In this document: positions 25,561 to 38,614 of the stretch, piece by piece
How the letters are laid out: each line of letters starts with the position of its first letter
Position numbering within the stretch: position 1 is the stretch's first letter
Source: Loxodes magnus
Taxonomy: Eukaryota > Ciliophora > Karyorelictea > Loxodida > Loxodidae
Direction of reading: 5' to 3'
Assembly (NCBI GenBank): GCA_946699065.1
Contig: CAMPDV010001775.1
Location: 36,653 to 100,652, forward strand
Length of the DNA stretch: 64,000 nt
Program-made: the position numbers and the translations under genes
Notes under the pieces: model-generated
Seen by the model: only the letters and a program-made list of their open reading frames with translations
Told to the model about the DNA's origin: nothing
Databases searched by the model: none

Positions 25561-28500
25561 ATAAAAGAAATTTTTAAATATAAAATTAAAAAGAAGAAAC
25601 TATCTACTATTTTATATTATTCTAGATTAAATTTAATTTGTGAATGCATTATTTCTCTTCAATTTAGCTAGGATTTAATTTCTAAATTTATCATTATAAT
25701 TGTATTTAAATTTGCTATTTTTAAGTTTTGCTTGCTTTTTAATTTTATTCCAAAAGAAAGGATATAGAAAATATAAAAATCTGAAAATTAAAATGTAGCT
25801 CAGGTAATTCTAAATTGTAATGAACCTATTTTATCCTAATGTTTACTATTATATGATTCCTTAACTTCTTTTTATCTTAAAGCTATTTCTCAGTTAATTT
25901 ATTGAAATAGAATTTATTTAATGAAATTTCCTTTTTTATAGTTATCTAAGGAAAAAAAGTTTATTTTATAAAAGAAATTTTTAATATGATTTATTCAGTG
26001 AAAAAGGTTTTAGATGGATTATAGATAATAGATAGATGCATATTATCAAATTTTATAAGCTTTATTTTTATTTATTTATTCAATAAATAAAAACTTAAAA
26101 ATAATGAAAAACAAATCTTCTATGATATTCAGATTATATAATTAGGATAAATTTACTAAATAAGCAAATATTAGCTAGATCTGCTATAAAAAATATTAAC
26201 TAAAAATTATTAATACTTATTAAAACAAGTCAGAGATGCTTTATTATTCAAATAATTTAACTTTCTAAGATTTATTTTGAGAAAGGTTTTGATAAGCATT
26301 TGATTAGATTAAATTATATAATTTTCTCGTTTCAGCTTATTATAATGATTTTATATCACTTAAATTTGATAATTTTATACTTAATTTAATTGTTGATTCA
26401 CTAAATAAAAAATTTATTTTGTTATAAGCTCATTCTCTCTTTACTTAGATTAGAAATATTTTAACTCTATACATTATATAAAGGTTAATAAAAATAGTTT
26501 ACAATTCATCTATCTCGAATATATATATCTATGTTTGATCATAGTTGAGATAAAATTTCTTTAGTAAGCTAATTCAGATATATAAGGTCTATAACCTTGT
26601 AATTATTTTAAAATAAATGATAAATGCTACTAGTTAATTTTATATAATAAAGTATTCAATTTATTAAATAGCTTTTATTATAAATAACATTTTAGATAAT
26701 CTTCAATTTTAGTTAATAAAACTTATTAAATAATTAGATTTAATTATTTAAGTAGCAGCATTTTAAATAACACTTAAATATAAAAAATAAATAGAAATAA
26801 TAAGAATCTATGAATGAGTATAGATAAGAAAGATGTATTTCCATTTTGAAAACTTCTTAGAATATAAAAAATAATTTTTATTAATTTCATTTTTGAAGCT
26901 CATATTACTTTTATTTTGTCTTCTTTCTTTTCAGGAAATTTCGTTGATAATTTTATAAAAAAATTAAAAGCTTTTTCATTCCTTTAATGGTAGCGCAATG
27001 AAGTATTAATTTAAAATAACTAAGAAAGTAGAATAAATTGATTAAAAATGTTTTCGTTAGTTAAGAATTTCTAGTTTCAAATATACTCTTAAATAATAAA
27101 TTTTAAAATAAAAAAACAATTAAAAGGAAAGACACGTAAAATTTAAAAATAGCTAAGAAATTGTTTTTTATTAGTTATTAAGTAGAAGAGACTTCATTAA
27201 GATTCTTAAATTTTTTTTAATTAATTTAAATGAAATGAGTAGAATCTTAACTTAAAAATTTTGAAAAACTTTATAATTTTTTATTTAAATATAGCATCCA
27301 AGTAGATAAGATTTATTAAAATTTTAAAATCATAGATAGTGAAGTCTTATCAAGAATTATTTAAAAAATTAATTTTAATTAATAAATTATCAAAATAATT
27401 TAAAAAAGATTTATAGAAATAAATGATTATTAAAAAGAATTAATTAACTTATAAAAATTAGTTATTTATTCTTATTTGATCATTAAATTAAGAATAAATA
27501 AATCAAAAGCATTTATTTAAATTATTTGCTTATATAATTGTTTTTAAAGATATTAATACTTATAATAAAAGTGATTTATATTTTGTAATAAGTTAATATT
27601 TTTTAAAGATTGGTAAAAATATTAAGGAACAAATAAAAAATTTTAAAATTTGAGATTTCAGCAACCTTCATAACTTTAACAATTTTTTAAAATAAATTAA
27701 AAAAATTTAAATTAATAATCTTTAAAAGTTTAAAGTATTGCTACTAAAATTAAATAACTAATTTTATATAATTAAATAATTTATAAAAGTACCTTTTAAT
27801 GAAATTAAATTTTAGGTAATTTAGCTTCCTTTTATAAAATAATATTTATTTTTAATTAAATAGTTAATTATTTTGGAAATAAAAAAATATTAAATATTCA
27901 AACATAATTAGTAAATTTTTATTAAGTATTCTTTTAAGCTTAATTGAAAGCTAACTTTATATTTTGAAGTTTATAATTTTTTAGTTAAATTTCATCGAAT
28001 AAAATTGAAAATAATAAATTAAGAAACAAAGATTTATTAAAAATTTTCATATAAATAAATTAAATGGTTTACCTTTTAACTTAGCATTTGCAAATTAACT
28101 AATTTTAAATAAAATATGAAAATTAAATGCTAAAGTTTAAATTAAAATAATTAGAAAAATGTTTATTAAATTAGTTAAACCAAAGATTTTTGGAGATGGA
28201 ATTAAATCATAAAAGCCGTTATATTAAGCTGAAAGAAAAAGATTATATGATTTATTTAATCCAATAATAAAAAAATTTAAAAATGCTTTTAAATAAATTT
28301 ATATTAATAAATTATGTGTTTCCTTCAGTACGCATATAAATAAATAAAACATCATAATTTACTACATAACTTATTAAATAAAAAATAAAAATAAAATAAA
28401 AATAATTTTAATTAATCATATAAACAAATTTTTTTAAAGTTAATAAATGCGAGTTGAATCATAAAATAATAAATTAAAGTTATTAAAAATTTAAAAAAAG

Positions 28501-29709
28501 TTTAAAAATGTAATCTAAGCAGATATAAAATATTAATAAATGATTATTTAAATAATTAATTCTTTTTTATTATTAATATTATTTATAATATTTTAGTAGT
28601 AGCTTTCTTGATTCAATAATATAAAAAATTAAATGAAATTTTTTAGTGTAACATTAAATTTATATTTTACTTTTTAGGTTAGTGTTTTATTTATTTTATG
28701 AATTTATTTTGAAAATTTTATTAGCTTAATAAAAAAATAATAAAATAAACAAAAAAAGTATTAAAAATTAAAAGTTAGATAAAAGAATTTCTAGTTTACT
28801 CTGATTAAATTAAGAAATGCAATAATTTATTTAAATAGGATTAAAATCTTGAAGATAAGGCTTTTTTTATTTCCTAATGTAATAATCTTTTAGCAAATAT
28901 ATTAAAAGATAAAAAATATTAACTTATTTCTTATGATTTCTTTTAATTTTTAAGTTATAGAAAACTTAATAAAAATATAAAATAAAGTTATATTTCTATA
29001 TAAACATAATATAACTTTATATCTATACATTTATAGTAAATATAATTAATTATTAAATTTAAATGATAAGCATTTTTCTATTTAGATTTTAATACTTTAA
29101 TTAATTTTTTAAATCTAAATTAAATAGTTTAAAAAGAATTTCGAAAACTAAAGAACTTAAAAATAATATTTACTTTTAATTTAAACTAAATTTAATCTTA
29201 TTATACTACAACTAAATAAATAAGCTGTTTTTTTGATTTATATGATTTTACTTTTATCAAAAAAACAATTTTTAAATATTTATTTTTTTCTTTTAATTAT
29301 AGAATTTTTTTATTTAATCGAGAAATGTAAAATGGTTTGAAAATCTTATCTAAATAAATAAAAATTTAATTTTAAATAATTAATATATTAATAGTTTTAA
29401 ATAATTAAGATATAAGAACACTTTATTATTAATTAAATTCTTAAAATTTAAAACTCTTTTAATACGTATTAAATGTATTTAAATATTAAATTTTTATTAA
29501 TAATCTATAAGCATTTTTTAAATTTACTAAACTTCTTGAAAATTTATAACTTAGAAATAAATTTATCTTTTAGATTTAAAAAATAAAAGGATTATATTTT
29601 ATTTCACTTTAATTCTAATAAAATTTTAAAATCTTATTAATTTTATTCATAAATAAAGAATATTGTAATTTAAATAGATCATTTAAATTAAGAGGGAAAA
29701 AGTTAACTA
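25561..29709. other. AT-rich gene-free stretch
   Basis: About 4 kb of very AT-rich sequence between the membrane-protein gene and the 3' end of receptor copy 3. In-frame TGA codons become frequent after 25900. No motif or RNA gene is recognised. Confidence 0.5.
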
Positions 29710-32700
29710 AAATCTTTAATCAATTAATATTTTATTATTCTTCATTCTCTTTTTCGCTTTCTCTCAAGTCTTCTTTATTCTCTTCAAAACTTGAATTTAC
29801 TTCTTACTCAGACCATTTTGATTAGGAATCATCGTAAATTTATTCCTTATAATACAGAATGCTGTTTTATTGCTGTTTGAAATTTTAAATATTACTTTCA
29901 TCTTATTCTTCTTATTATTTTTGAATGTCTTCTGTCTCTTCACGCCAGTTTTGAATCAAATAAAAGCTCTGGTTAACTGATGATTTTATAGCATCTTTTG
30001 TCTCTTCTATATTTTCTTCTTACTTAATTATAAATTTGTTTATGTCTTCTCCTTGCTTAATTTTTACTTTAAGATCTAAGTTTTAAGATTAAAAGTCGAT
30101 TTAAATGTTAGTTATGTTTTATTTATCAGACAATGTAGAAGACAATTCATTTTCATCTATTACAATTGGAATATTTTTAATATTCATCAAAGACTAAAAT
30201 TTAGCGCCTAATAAAAGTTCTTTGAATTTCATTTATTGATTGGTTTCTATTGTATTGATATTCTCTAATAAACTACTTCTGCTCATATTAACTCTTAATT
30301 ATTATATTTTTATGTGTTTTGCTAAAATTGATACTTTTGCTCATGGTCTAAAAGCAAATCTGAAAAGATTCTCATAGTCTGGCTTAAGTTACTTCAAGTA
30401 ATTAGGAAATCTTTTTTAAAGAAATCTCCAAGTAGCAATATAAATTAAAATTCCACCAATAAAAGATATAAAAATAGGTATTCTATCATTAATAATTAAT
30501 CCTATTGTAGCTAGCAAAGAAATATAACCTACTAGTGAAAAAGAAATTACTTATATAGCATTAATTCTATCAAATTTATAAGGCTTCATTATAAAAATTA
30601 GGCAAGCAAACAAAAATGTATCAGCAGCATAAAAGAAGCCTTAAAAGTATTAATATTTTTATTTAGTTGTTCTGTTTAAAGCATTTATACAGATCTAGAA
30701 ATAAACTCTTATTAGTATGAACTTTGACTTCTATTTAATATGCAGACTTTCATGAAGATCTTATCAGTGAGGCCATATTAACATTACTAAGGGTAGGTAA
30801 ATTATTAAACTGATACTTGATAATACTAACGACATTATGTGAAAATCTTAAAAGCATGCCTATGAGCAGTCGAAAGTTGGGAAACTTTCGCTTCAGTCTA
30901 AAGATTAATCCAAATTATTGTCTCGTCCATAAAGGCATTAAAAAGGCTCCGTTAAAATATAAAGTATTGGAAGAAAGGTAATTTCTATCAAGGATTAAGA
31001 TAAATTGTATGATAGGTTTCCTATAATTTTTAGTATAAAAAATCTTTATTCGAAAATAACTTCAAACTTAAATAAAAAAGCGAAAATAAATACTAAAGTT
31101 AGAATCGAAATACCTAAAAAGGTGAAGTAAATTATTCAGTAAACTATAATAGGAAACTTAAAATGTATTAAATCCAAAGTAAATGATTTAACTACAACAT
31201 CTGCTACTTTTGGAAATAGGGATTACAATTCAGGACCCATTGATAAATACTAAATAAACTGTATTCCAAGAGTAAGCATGAAGAATTGATCATCATTTGA
31301 CATCCAAACATCTTGCTACAATCTTTCATATTCTCTTTTATTTCAAATTTTAAATCCTATTATTAGAATTATAAAAGTATAAGCTAACAATGCTAACATT
31401 ACTATTAAGTTTAACTAATATCCTTTATCAAAATATGATACTCATCTTTCTGTAAAATCACAATTTTCATCAAATATTTCGTAAGTATCTGATGGAATTT
31501 CTGTCGAGTTATCGTTTCAATATGTATATTTAGTAAGGAAACTTCATACAATAGCGCAGGTAGGACAGTATTCAAGAAACGGAACTAAATGAAGTTTCCG
31601 ATTTTCATCATAAAAATTATTAATAAAGTTATAGTTAAGATTATCTCTAAAATTTACATTTTATCGAAATTTTACTTTTCCACTACATCCTGTAAACTTA
31701 ACTGATCTTATGTTTTATGATAGAATACTAGGATTAGTGTAATCTTAGCCTTCATCAATACAGTTTTACAAGCCATGAGCAATGATAAGAGGTTATTCTA
31801 CATAATAGCAAGGAGAGAGACTGATATTAACACATTCATATTGTAATTAAATTATTTACTGTCCCATTTCACCTACATACTCAGCAGGTGTAATAGTAAT
31901 AGAGCCATGCAAAAGTTTTCTCATGTTACTTTACTATTTAGGATCTTAAGAAGCATTTTCTATCACATTTGCGGTATATAAAATAATAAACTCAGTATCG
32001 CCTGGCTATCATTCAAGTTCTATTAATTTATTAGCTAATTTTTTGATTGAGTTTAGAGCAGGAAAAGAAAGAATGATTTTAATTTCTTTTTATAGAATAA
32101 GAAATGCTAATTCATCGTAGAAAGTTTAATTTATAGTTTATATTCGAGGTATCAAAGTTTTATTAAAGTTTTGTATATTTTTATTATTTTTAATAGCTCA
32201 TTACTTAACTTAATTATGAATCTTTTCATTTGCTGGTTCTATTTATTCAAAAACCATACCAAAGTCATTTCAATCATTTCTTTCTAAATATTAAATATAC
32301 ATCTCAGCAAATAATTGCCAAGAAATATAATTATTAAAAGCATTTGGAAATTTACTAACATCTTATAGTTGATCTTCTCTACTTGCTATCATGTATGGTA
32401 TTCTTATATTCATTGCTTAAAGGACATAATATGCTGGTAGTCAACTTATTATAACAGCACTTGCTTAATGCGCTATTCCAATCTCAAAGTATCTTTCTAA
32501 AAAGGCTTATAAAGTAACATTGACATTGAACTATAAACCTCCATAAGAAAATGGATTTGCTTTTAGTATCTAATTACTAAGTAACTCTTTATCTTTGTTT
32601 ATGAAGTCTACTATACAGGGAATATGCAAAGGAGGAAGTATTATTGAATAATAGCTGCTTTAACCATCAGGCTCTTTATCATTGGTTGAATAAGACATCT

Positions 32701-33836
32701 CTATTGTTTAAATTCCTGTAGGAGGATTTTAGCTTGGTCCAGGCCATATTATATCAGCCTTTTTTATTACTTGCTTGGCTTTAATTTCGTAGATTTCTAC
32801 AGGAACTCTATTTTATAGATTGTAAACTGAAAACTGTAAGTTAATGTTTCGATTAGTAAAAATCAAATGCTAGACTTAAGGGAAAAAAGATTTAAAGGTA
32901 CTTTCTTGTTATGATGTAGCTTGATTCTAAAAATGATCTATAAAAGTGAATAGATATTTAGCATAATAAGCTGTTAGTTCAAAATAGTTAGCAGGAATGA
33001 AACTTTTAGGAGTTAATGCTATAATTCCATTATCTAAAATACTTAAATTAATTTTTGATTTATTTTGTACTAAGGAAGTAATATCAGGCTTTATTAAATT
33101 GGAAGATTCTAGTCCTATAACTCAAGCATATTAATCTCCCGCTAATTTATAGAAAGTAGCGAAATTAAGTATATAAGCTTATCAGCACACATCTGCTTAC
33201 ATAAAAACATAAGATGAGCCATAAATCCTAATTGCTTTAGAAACTTCTACCTTAAGTCTCTCTTAAATATAGCTATTATTACACTAAGCTTGATTTAGTC
33301 CATAATAGGAGTCTAAAGGAATATTCACTGAAGTACTTATAAGTTACTTGCTCTTGCTTAAGAAATCAGCAGCTTTGTAGAATCTAGCCTCTTATTAGTT
33401 AATTTAAGTTATTTTTCTGAAATTCAGCTCCAAAAATAAAGATTGTAAAGCTTAACCTTCTTATTAGTAGCTAGGCATTATTCAATAAATATTCTACTTT
33501 GAGAAATAAAAATCACTTCTATAAGCAACGAAAACTAAGTAATCAAGGTAGGAAAGTTTTTATGTGTATAAAAGGTTGAATGTTATATCTAAAATAGCTT
33601 AGATTTTTAAACTTTCCATCTTTTCTTCCAGCTCATCCATTTACAAGTTCTCAAAATCTATAGTCAAAGGAAATGTGATGTAACTGGAATTAAATTTGCT
33701 TTGCTGAATAAACTTGCAAAGGAAATCAGAAAGGTGAGGGATAGTATGGTTGGAACTTATAATGGCTATATTAAATGAGCTTGCCTTTATAAATACACAA
33801 AAAAGCGCTAGCAATAAAATCATTTTTTAACTTAAG
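29710..33836 (-). repeat. Long direct repeat, partner of 10236-14405
   Basis: Near-identical to the copy 2 segment in the same orientation. Homology fades within about 15 nt upstream of the start codon, unlike copies 1 and 2, which share about 120 nt of 5' flank. Confidence 0.85.
29720..33823 (-). CDS. Receptor-like polytopic membrane protein, copy 3 (intact)
   Basis: The best-preserved copy: one frame of 1367 residues from ATG 33823 to TGA 29720-29722, with no lesion seen. Signal peptide as in the other copies with one Leu-to-Phe change (ALFCVFIK), PBP type I-like ectodomain to about residue 790, 7-8 membrane segments, then a tail ending KENEEQQNIN. The tail is shorter than in copy 2, lacking part of the Gln/Glu repeat and differing through in-frame indels, which shows that the tail evolves freely while ectodomain and membrane domain stay fixed. 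Trp is encoded by both TGA and TGG, but only TGG occurs in the tail. Likely a surface receptor; ligand and partner unknown. Family assignment rests on pattern similarity to ANF-receptor/class C receptors. Confidence 0.8.
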
Positions 33837-36800
33837 AAAATAAAGTAGAAATGTTATTATACTTGATTTTTTATTTATAGTTATAAGATTTATTGATATG
33901 AGTGTTTATGATTAAATTAAATTAAATTAAATTTTCTTGCAGTTTAGATCAAAGCTTTATATCCATCATAATAAATAAATTAATAATGTGGTTCCAACAA
34001 AAATTCTACTACATCAATTATAGATTTGATTATCGTTTTTTTTATCTATGATTGTTCCCTTATTAATTTGGTGAAGATATATAAAAAATTTAATTTTAAC
34101 TAATAAAAATTAATAACTTATAAAATTAAATAAATACAATTTTTATTTTAATGCAATGAATCCTTTAATCCAAATAATATTAGATTTTTTTGTTATTTTG
34201 AAATGAAAAAAATTAATAAGTTGAATATTAGAAAATTTTATTTATCAAGTTCTTTTATTAAATTTTTTACTTTAATCTTTTTTTATTATTTGAAAAATGC
34301 AAACAAAAAAGGCTAAAAAAAGATTTATTTTAGTTTAAAGCTTCTTCAAGCTGAAGAATGAAATTTAAATTATTAATTATTAACTTTGATTTAAATATTG
34401 GTATTTTTTTAATTATAATTTTCATGCCAAAATAAAAGAAAAAATTATGAATATTATAATATTACAATAATGCTTTAATTAAATTTAGATATTAAATCTT
34501 AGCACTGAAAGTTTTATATAATTAATTGCTATAAATATAAGCCTTGCGCAAATTATAACAAAAATTTAAGCACTTTACTGAAATAGTTGAGATATACTTC
34601 GAAGTATTTTATCAAATTATTAAGAATTCTAAATTAATTTTTATTTTCCATAGAAAGGAGAAACTCTTACATTAAAAATAATACATTTCAAAAAATGAGT
34701 TAAAAATTGAAAAGTTGCTAAATTTAAATATTTTATTGTTCTTTCATGCTCATAATTTCAAAATTTTTTTATTATGAGCTTTGAATTGAAAAATATTTTA
34801 TATTTTTATCTTTATTTAATCAGATTTAGGTAAAATATAAACATTTTTTATATAAAATTGTATATATTCTCTTAATCTTTGAAAAGTTATTTTGAAATAA
34901 ATGAATAATTTATTTTACATCATATCAGAATTTTTTATATTTTTGTTTTTGAAATAAATTCTTAAATATTTTTTTAATTAAATATTTTTACATTAAATTT
35001 GAATTTTATTAATTATAAAAAATAAAAAATCAAGTAAAAATATATAAAAAACCCATAAAAATGGAATAGATAAAAATCTAATTTAAGAATATTTTAGGAT
35101 GTAATATGAAAATTCTTCAAAGTATAAATAGCATAAATAAAATAAAAATAATAATTAAAAAATTGTTTTGGTTTGATATTTTAAATTTAATCTAGAAATT
35201 CTCTTAAATATTCAAGTATTTAAAATTAATAATCTTTAAATTTAAATAATAAAAATAAACTGCAATAATTTAAGATGAAATAATATATTAAAAACCTAAA
35301 ATTAAAAAAAACAAATAATCTTTTAGAATAAACTTTTAAAAATTATTCTTTCTAACTATTATCTTTAATCATTTGACTTATATTAGCTTTAATTTATTTC
35401 GAAAAATTATTTAAAAGTTCGTGAAAGTTTAATTAAAAAATAGAAAAATTTAAATACGAAATATACTCAAAATTTCTCTTTATTAATAACAGATATTTAG
35501 AAAATTTAAAATTTTTAATTTATTAAATTAAATAAATAAACATTCTATAACTTTTTGAAATTTTAAAATGAATTTAAAACGAAAATTTAGATATAGTTTT
35601 TAATATAAAAAAGTTAAAATAAATAATTAATGATCTAGTAATTTTGTTAATATTATGAAATTATAAAAATCTTATTTAATAAAAATAAAAACATTTTGCA
35701 TTCTAATTTAAAAAGAAAATAAATTAAAATTTTTAAAAAACTTATTCTAATTTATTAAATAAAGGCTATCTTTATAATTTCATCTATTTCTTTAAAATAT
35801 GCTATTTTAACTTAAGGTTTACTTATATATTAAAAACATTCTTCCAAATAATTAACTTTTATTAGATAAATTAAAGTTTATTTGATTATTTACTCTAAGA
35901 TTTAAATATTTCTTAACCTGCTTAAACATTATTTTACAATTTTTTAAATCTTATGATTTTCCCTAGATTCAATTGCTTCCATTTTCAAAATCTATTTAGT
36001 TATTTCTTATAAGATTAATTTTTCATTTTAAAAGTCTTATTATCTCATTAAGATTTAATAAAGCAAAAGTATATTTAAAAATAAATGCTAGATTTAAGTT
36101 TTAATAAAAAACCTAGGTAAATTAATTGGCCTTTTATATCTCTTTTTATGTAGTTATGAAATTTTACAAAATATAAGGAGGCTAAAGAGGAATGATTTAT
36201 TGAAAAAAATACGTAAAAAGGATGAAATTTATTTTTAAACTTAAACTTTAAAAATCGTTTAAGGCGAGAATACTCCAGCAAAAAAAAGGAGTATGAATAA
36301 CTAATAAATTATTAGAGTCAAAGAATGTTTGAAAGCTCTCTAACTCTCCTTTTTTTCATTTAATTCAATAACAATAGTAATAATGAGGCACTTATGCATC
36401 TTACTTGTTATGAGAGAAACTAATAAAATATTTCAGTAACTTAACTCTTAATTATCTACTTATTAGAAGCTTATCTAATCTTACTAGAAATATATCTAAG
36501 ATTTTGATAATGTAATAAAGATATTAATTATTAAGTTAAAGGCTTTACTAACTATAATTTATTAAAATTATAAAATAAATTTATTATTAAATTACAATCA
36601 TTTTGCTTAGTTAAGATTATTTGATATTGATGCAAAATGAAGGAATAATCTTCAAATTAATAACTATAGTTGAAATTAAAGTTTATGAAACAATTTTTAT
36701 ATTCAATGATTCTTCAACATCTTTCATAATAAAAAAGTAAAGTCTTAAAATTTCTACTAGTTAAGATATTAGAAAAATACTTAAGAGTTATGATCCTTTT

Positions 36801-38614
36801 GTTATATATATCATAGCATTCTTTCTTTTTTCAAGCGAGCAATCTAAAGATATAAGGAGCTCAATGAAAGAAAGACAAATATTTAATAAGCAACAGTTTT
36901 GTTTAAGAAAGAAGTTAATTTTATAAAGATGAAAAAAGAAATAAGTTCAAACTTAAATATCCAAATAATTTCTTAGTTTAGCTTAAATTTCACAATTGCA
37001 AGGTAATATTTAAAATTTAATCCTATAATTCTCTTATCAGCTTTCTTAGATTTAATGTTTGATATCATGGAAAGAGATATTATATTTGTGAGTTAGTTGA
37101 AAATACAAAATTAAATTTAAAAAAGATGAAAATTCATAAATCTATAAGAATAATTATTTGTAAAGATCTAAATTAGACAATAGTCGAATTCCAAGGAAGA
37201 AATTAAATTGATAATAGCAAAAGAAAAATGTGCTTACTGTTAAAAATCAATCGAATGAGAGTTAGATTTAAGTTGAGAAAAAATTGGATTTAAATCTGTT
37301 TCATTAGAAAATATATTTGAAGACTTTTCATTTTGTTTCTCCTAGAGATCAATTTCTAACTATTTTTGTAAAAATTAATTCTAAAAGTTTAGCAAAGGTA
37401 TTTATAAATTTTTCTTTGCTTTGTCTAAAAAATAAAACATTATGAAGAGAAAAAACAAAGTTTAAATCCCAACATGATTCTCGAAAACTATTTGTATATT
37501 AAACTATCTTAAATAACTATTAAAAAGACATATAATTACAATCAAGGAATCCTTTAAAAATTTTGATTCAATCTTAATCAAACATAATTTGTTTATCTAG
37601 TGTTTCATCGAGTAATTGTCTAATCTAATATTAATAAAATCTAAAAGTTTTATTATTTTTAAGGAATAAAGTTTGATTCTAGATTCTTAAGAATCATTTA
37701 ATTTAAAAAGTAAAATAGACTTCTAAGAAATCTTAGCTAATTAATTTTTATTTATTCTCTTATTATTTAATTTTAACTTCTATGTAAAATTTAAATTAGA
37801 AGCTCCTTATTTTAAAACTTAATTTAAACAAATATAAAAGAAGGCTATTGTTAATATATTTCCCTCTTAATTAATTAATTATTCTAAAACTTTAACTATA
37901 AATTTTACAATTTACCTAATTTCAGCCACTACTAGACTTATTTTTCTAATTATCTTTAACTATATTTATAAAATATTAAATAGTACTAGCAAAAGTTATA
38001 TAATAATGTATAAGTCTATTTTTGTATTGGATGATTTATTAAATAGATATTAATTAAGATAGTCCTTTCTAAAGGAACTGATATAAGATAATTAAGCAAT
38101 GAAAAGCTGTTAATTATACAATTAAATTATCTGACTAAAGTTAAATTCTCATTTAATTTTAATTGTTTGAATATTAAATTATTATTACTAGGCTGATAAA
38201 GCAATAGCAATGCATTAATAGATAAAAAGATAAATATTAGATTTATTTTATTAACTCTAGTTGAACAATATTATTTCATGAAGCTTCATATTAATAAATA
38301 TATCATTTAGAGCCTTTAAAGTAATTAGATCTTTAAGATAATAGAAACATTCTTGATAACTATAGAGCTTATAGTTCTTATGTCGTTAGCTATTTAATCT
38401 TTCTCATATATTGATTAATAAATATAGCTTTAAGAATAAATTTTAAAATATTTATCCTGTCACTAGCATAAAATATAAAGCTTAGAGGAAACAAGCAGTA
38501 GTTGAGTATTAAAATTAAAGATAATAATAGTAAGGAAATAAAGATTAAAGAGTGTAAAATTTAAATTAAATAAGAACTAATTTAAATTCTAAATTAAGCT
38601 ATTATATAATAATT
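33837..38614. other. AT-rich stretch with uncertain coding potential
   Basis: No supported gene. From 36864 an ATG-started frame runs toward the kinase gene, but it carries TGA about as often as chance, has no recognisable domain and needs unproven introns, so I leave it uncalled. A weak hairpin (ATACTCC...GGAGTAT) lies at 36270-36294. Confidence 0.45.

Noticed and set aside
36075-36281. 68-residue minus-strand ORF and nearby hairpin
   Set aside because: No domain, no paralog, and one chance stop-free run of this size is expected in a window of this length.
36864-38600. Possible gene upstream of the kinase
   Set aside because: TGA occurs about as often as chance in every frame and no motif is recognisable; composition alone is not enough.
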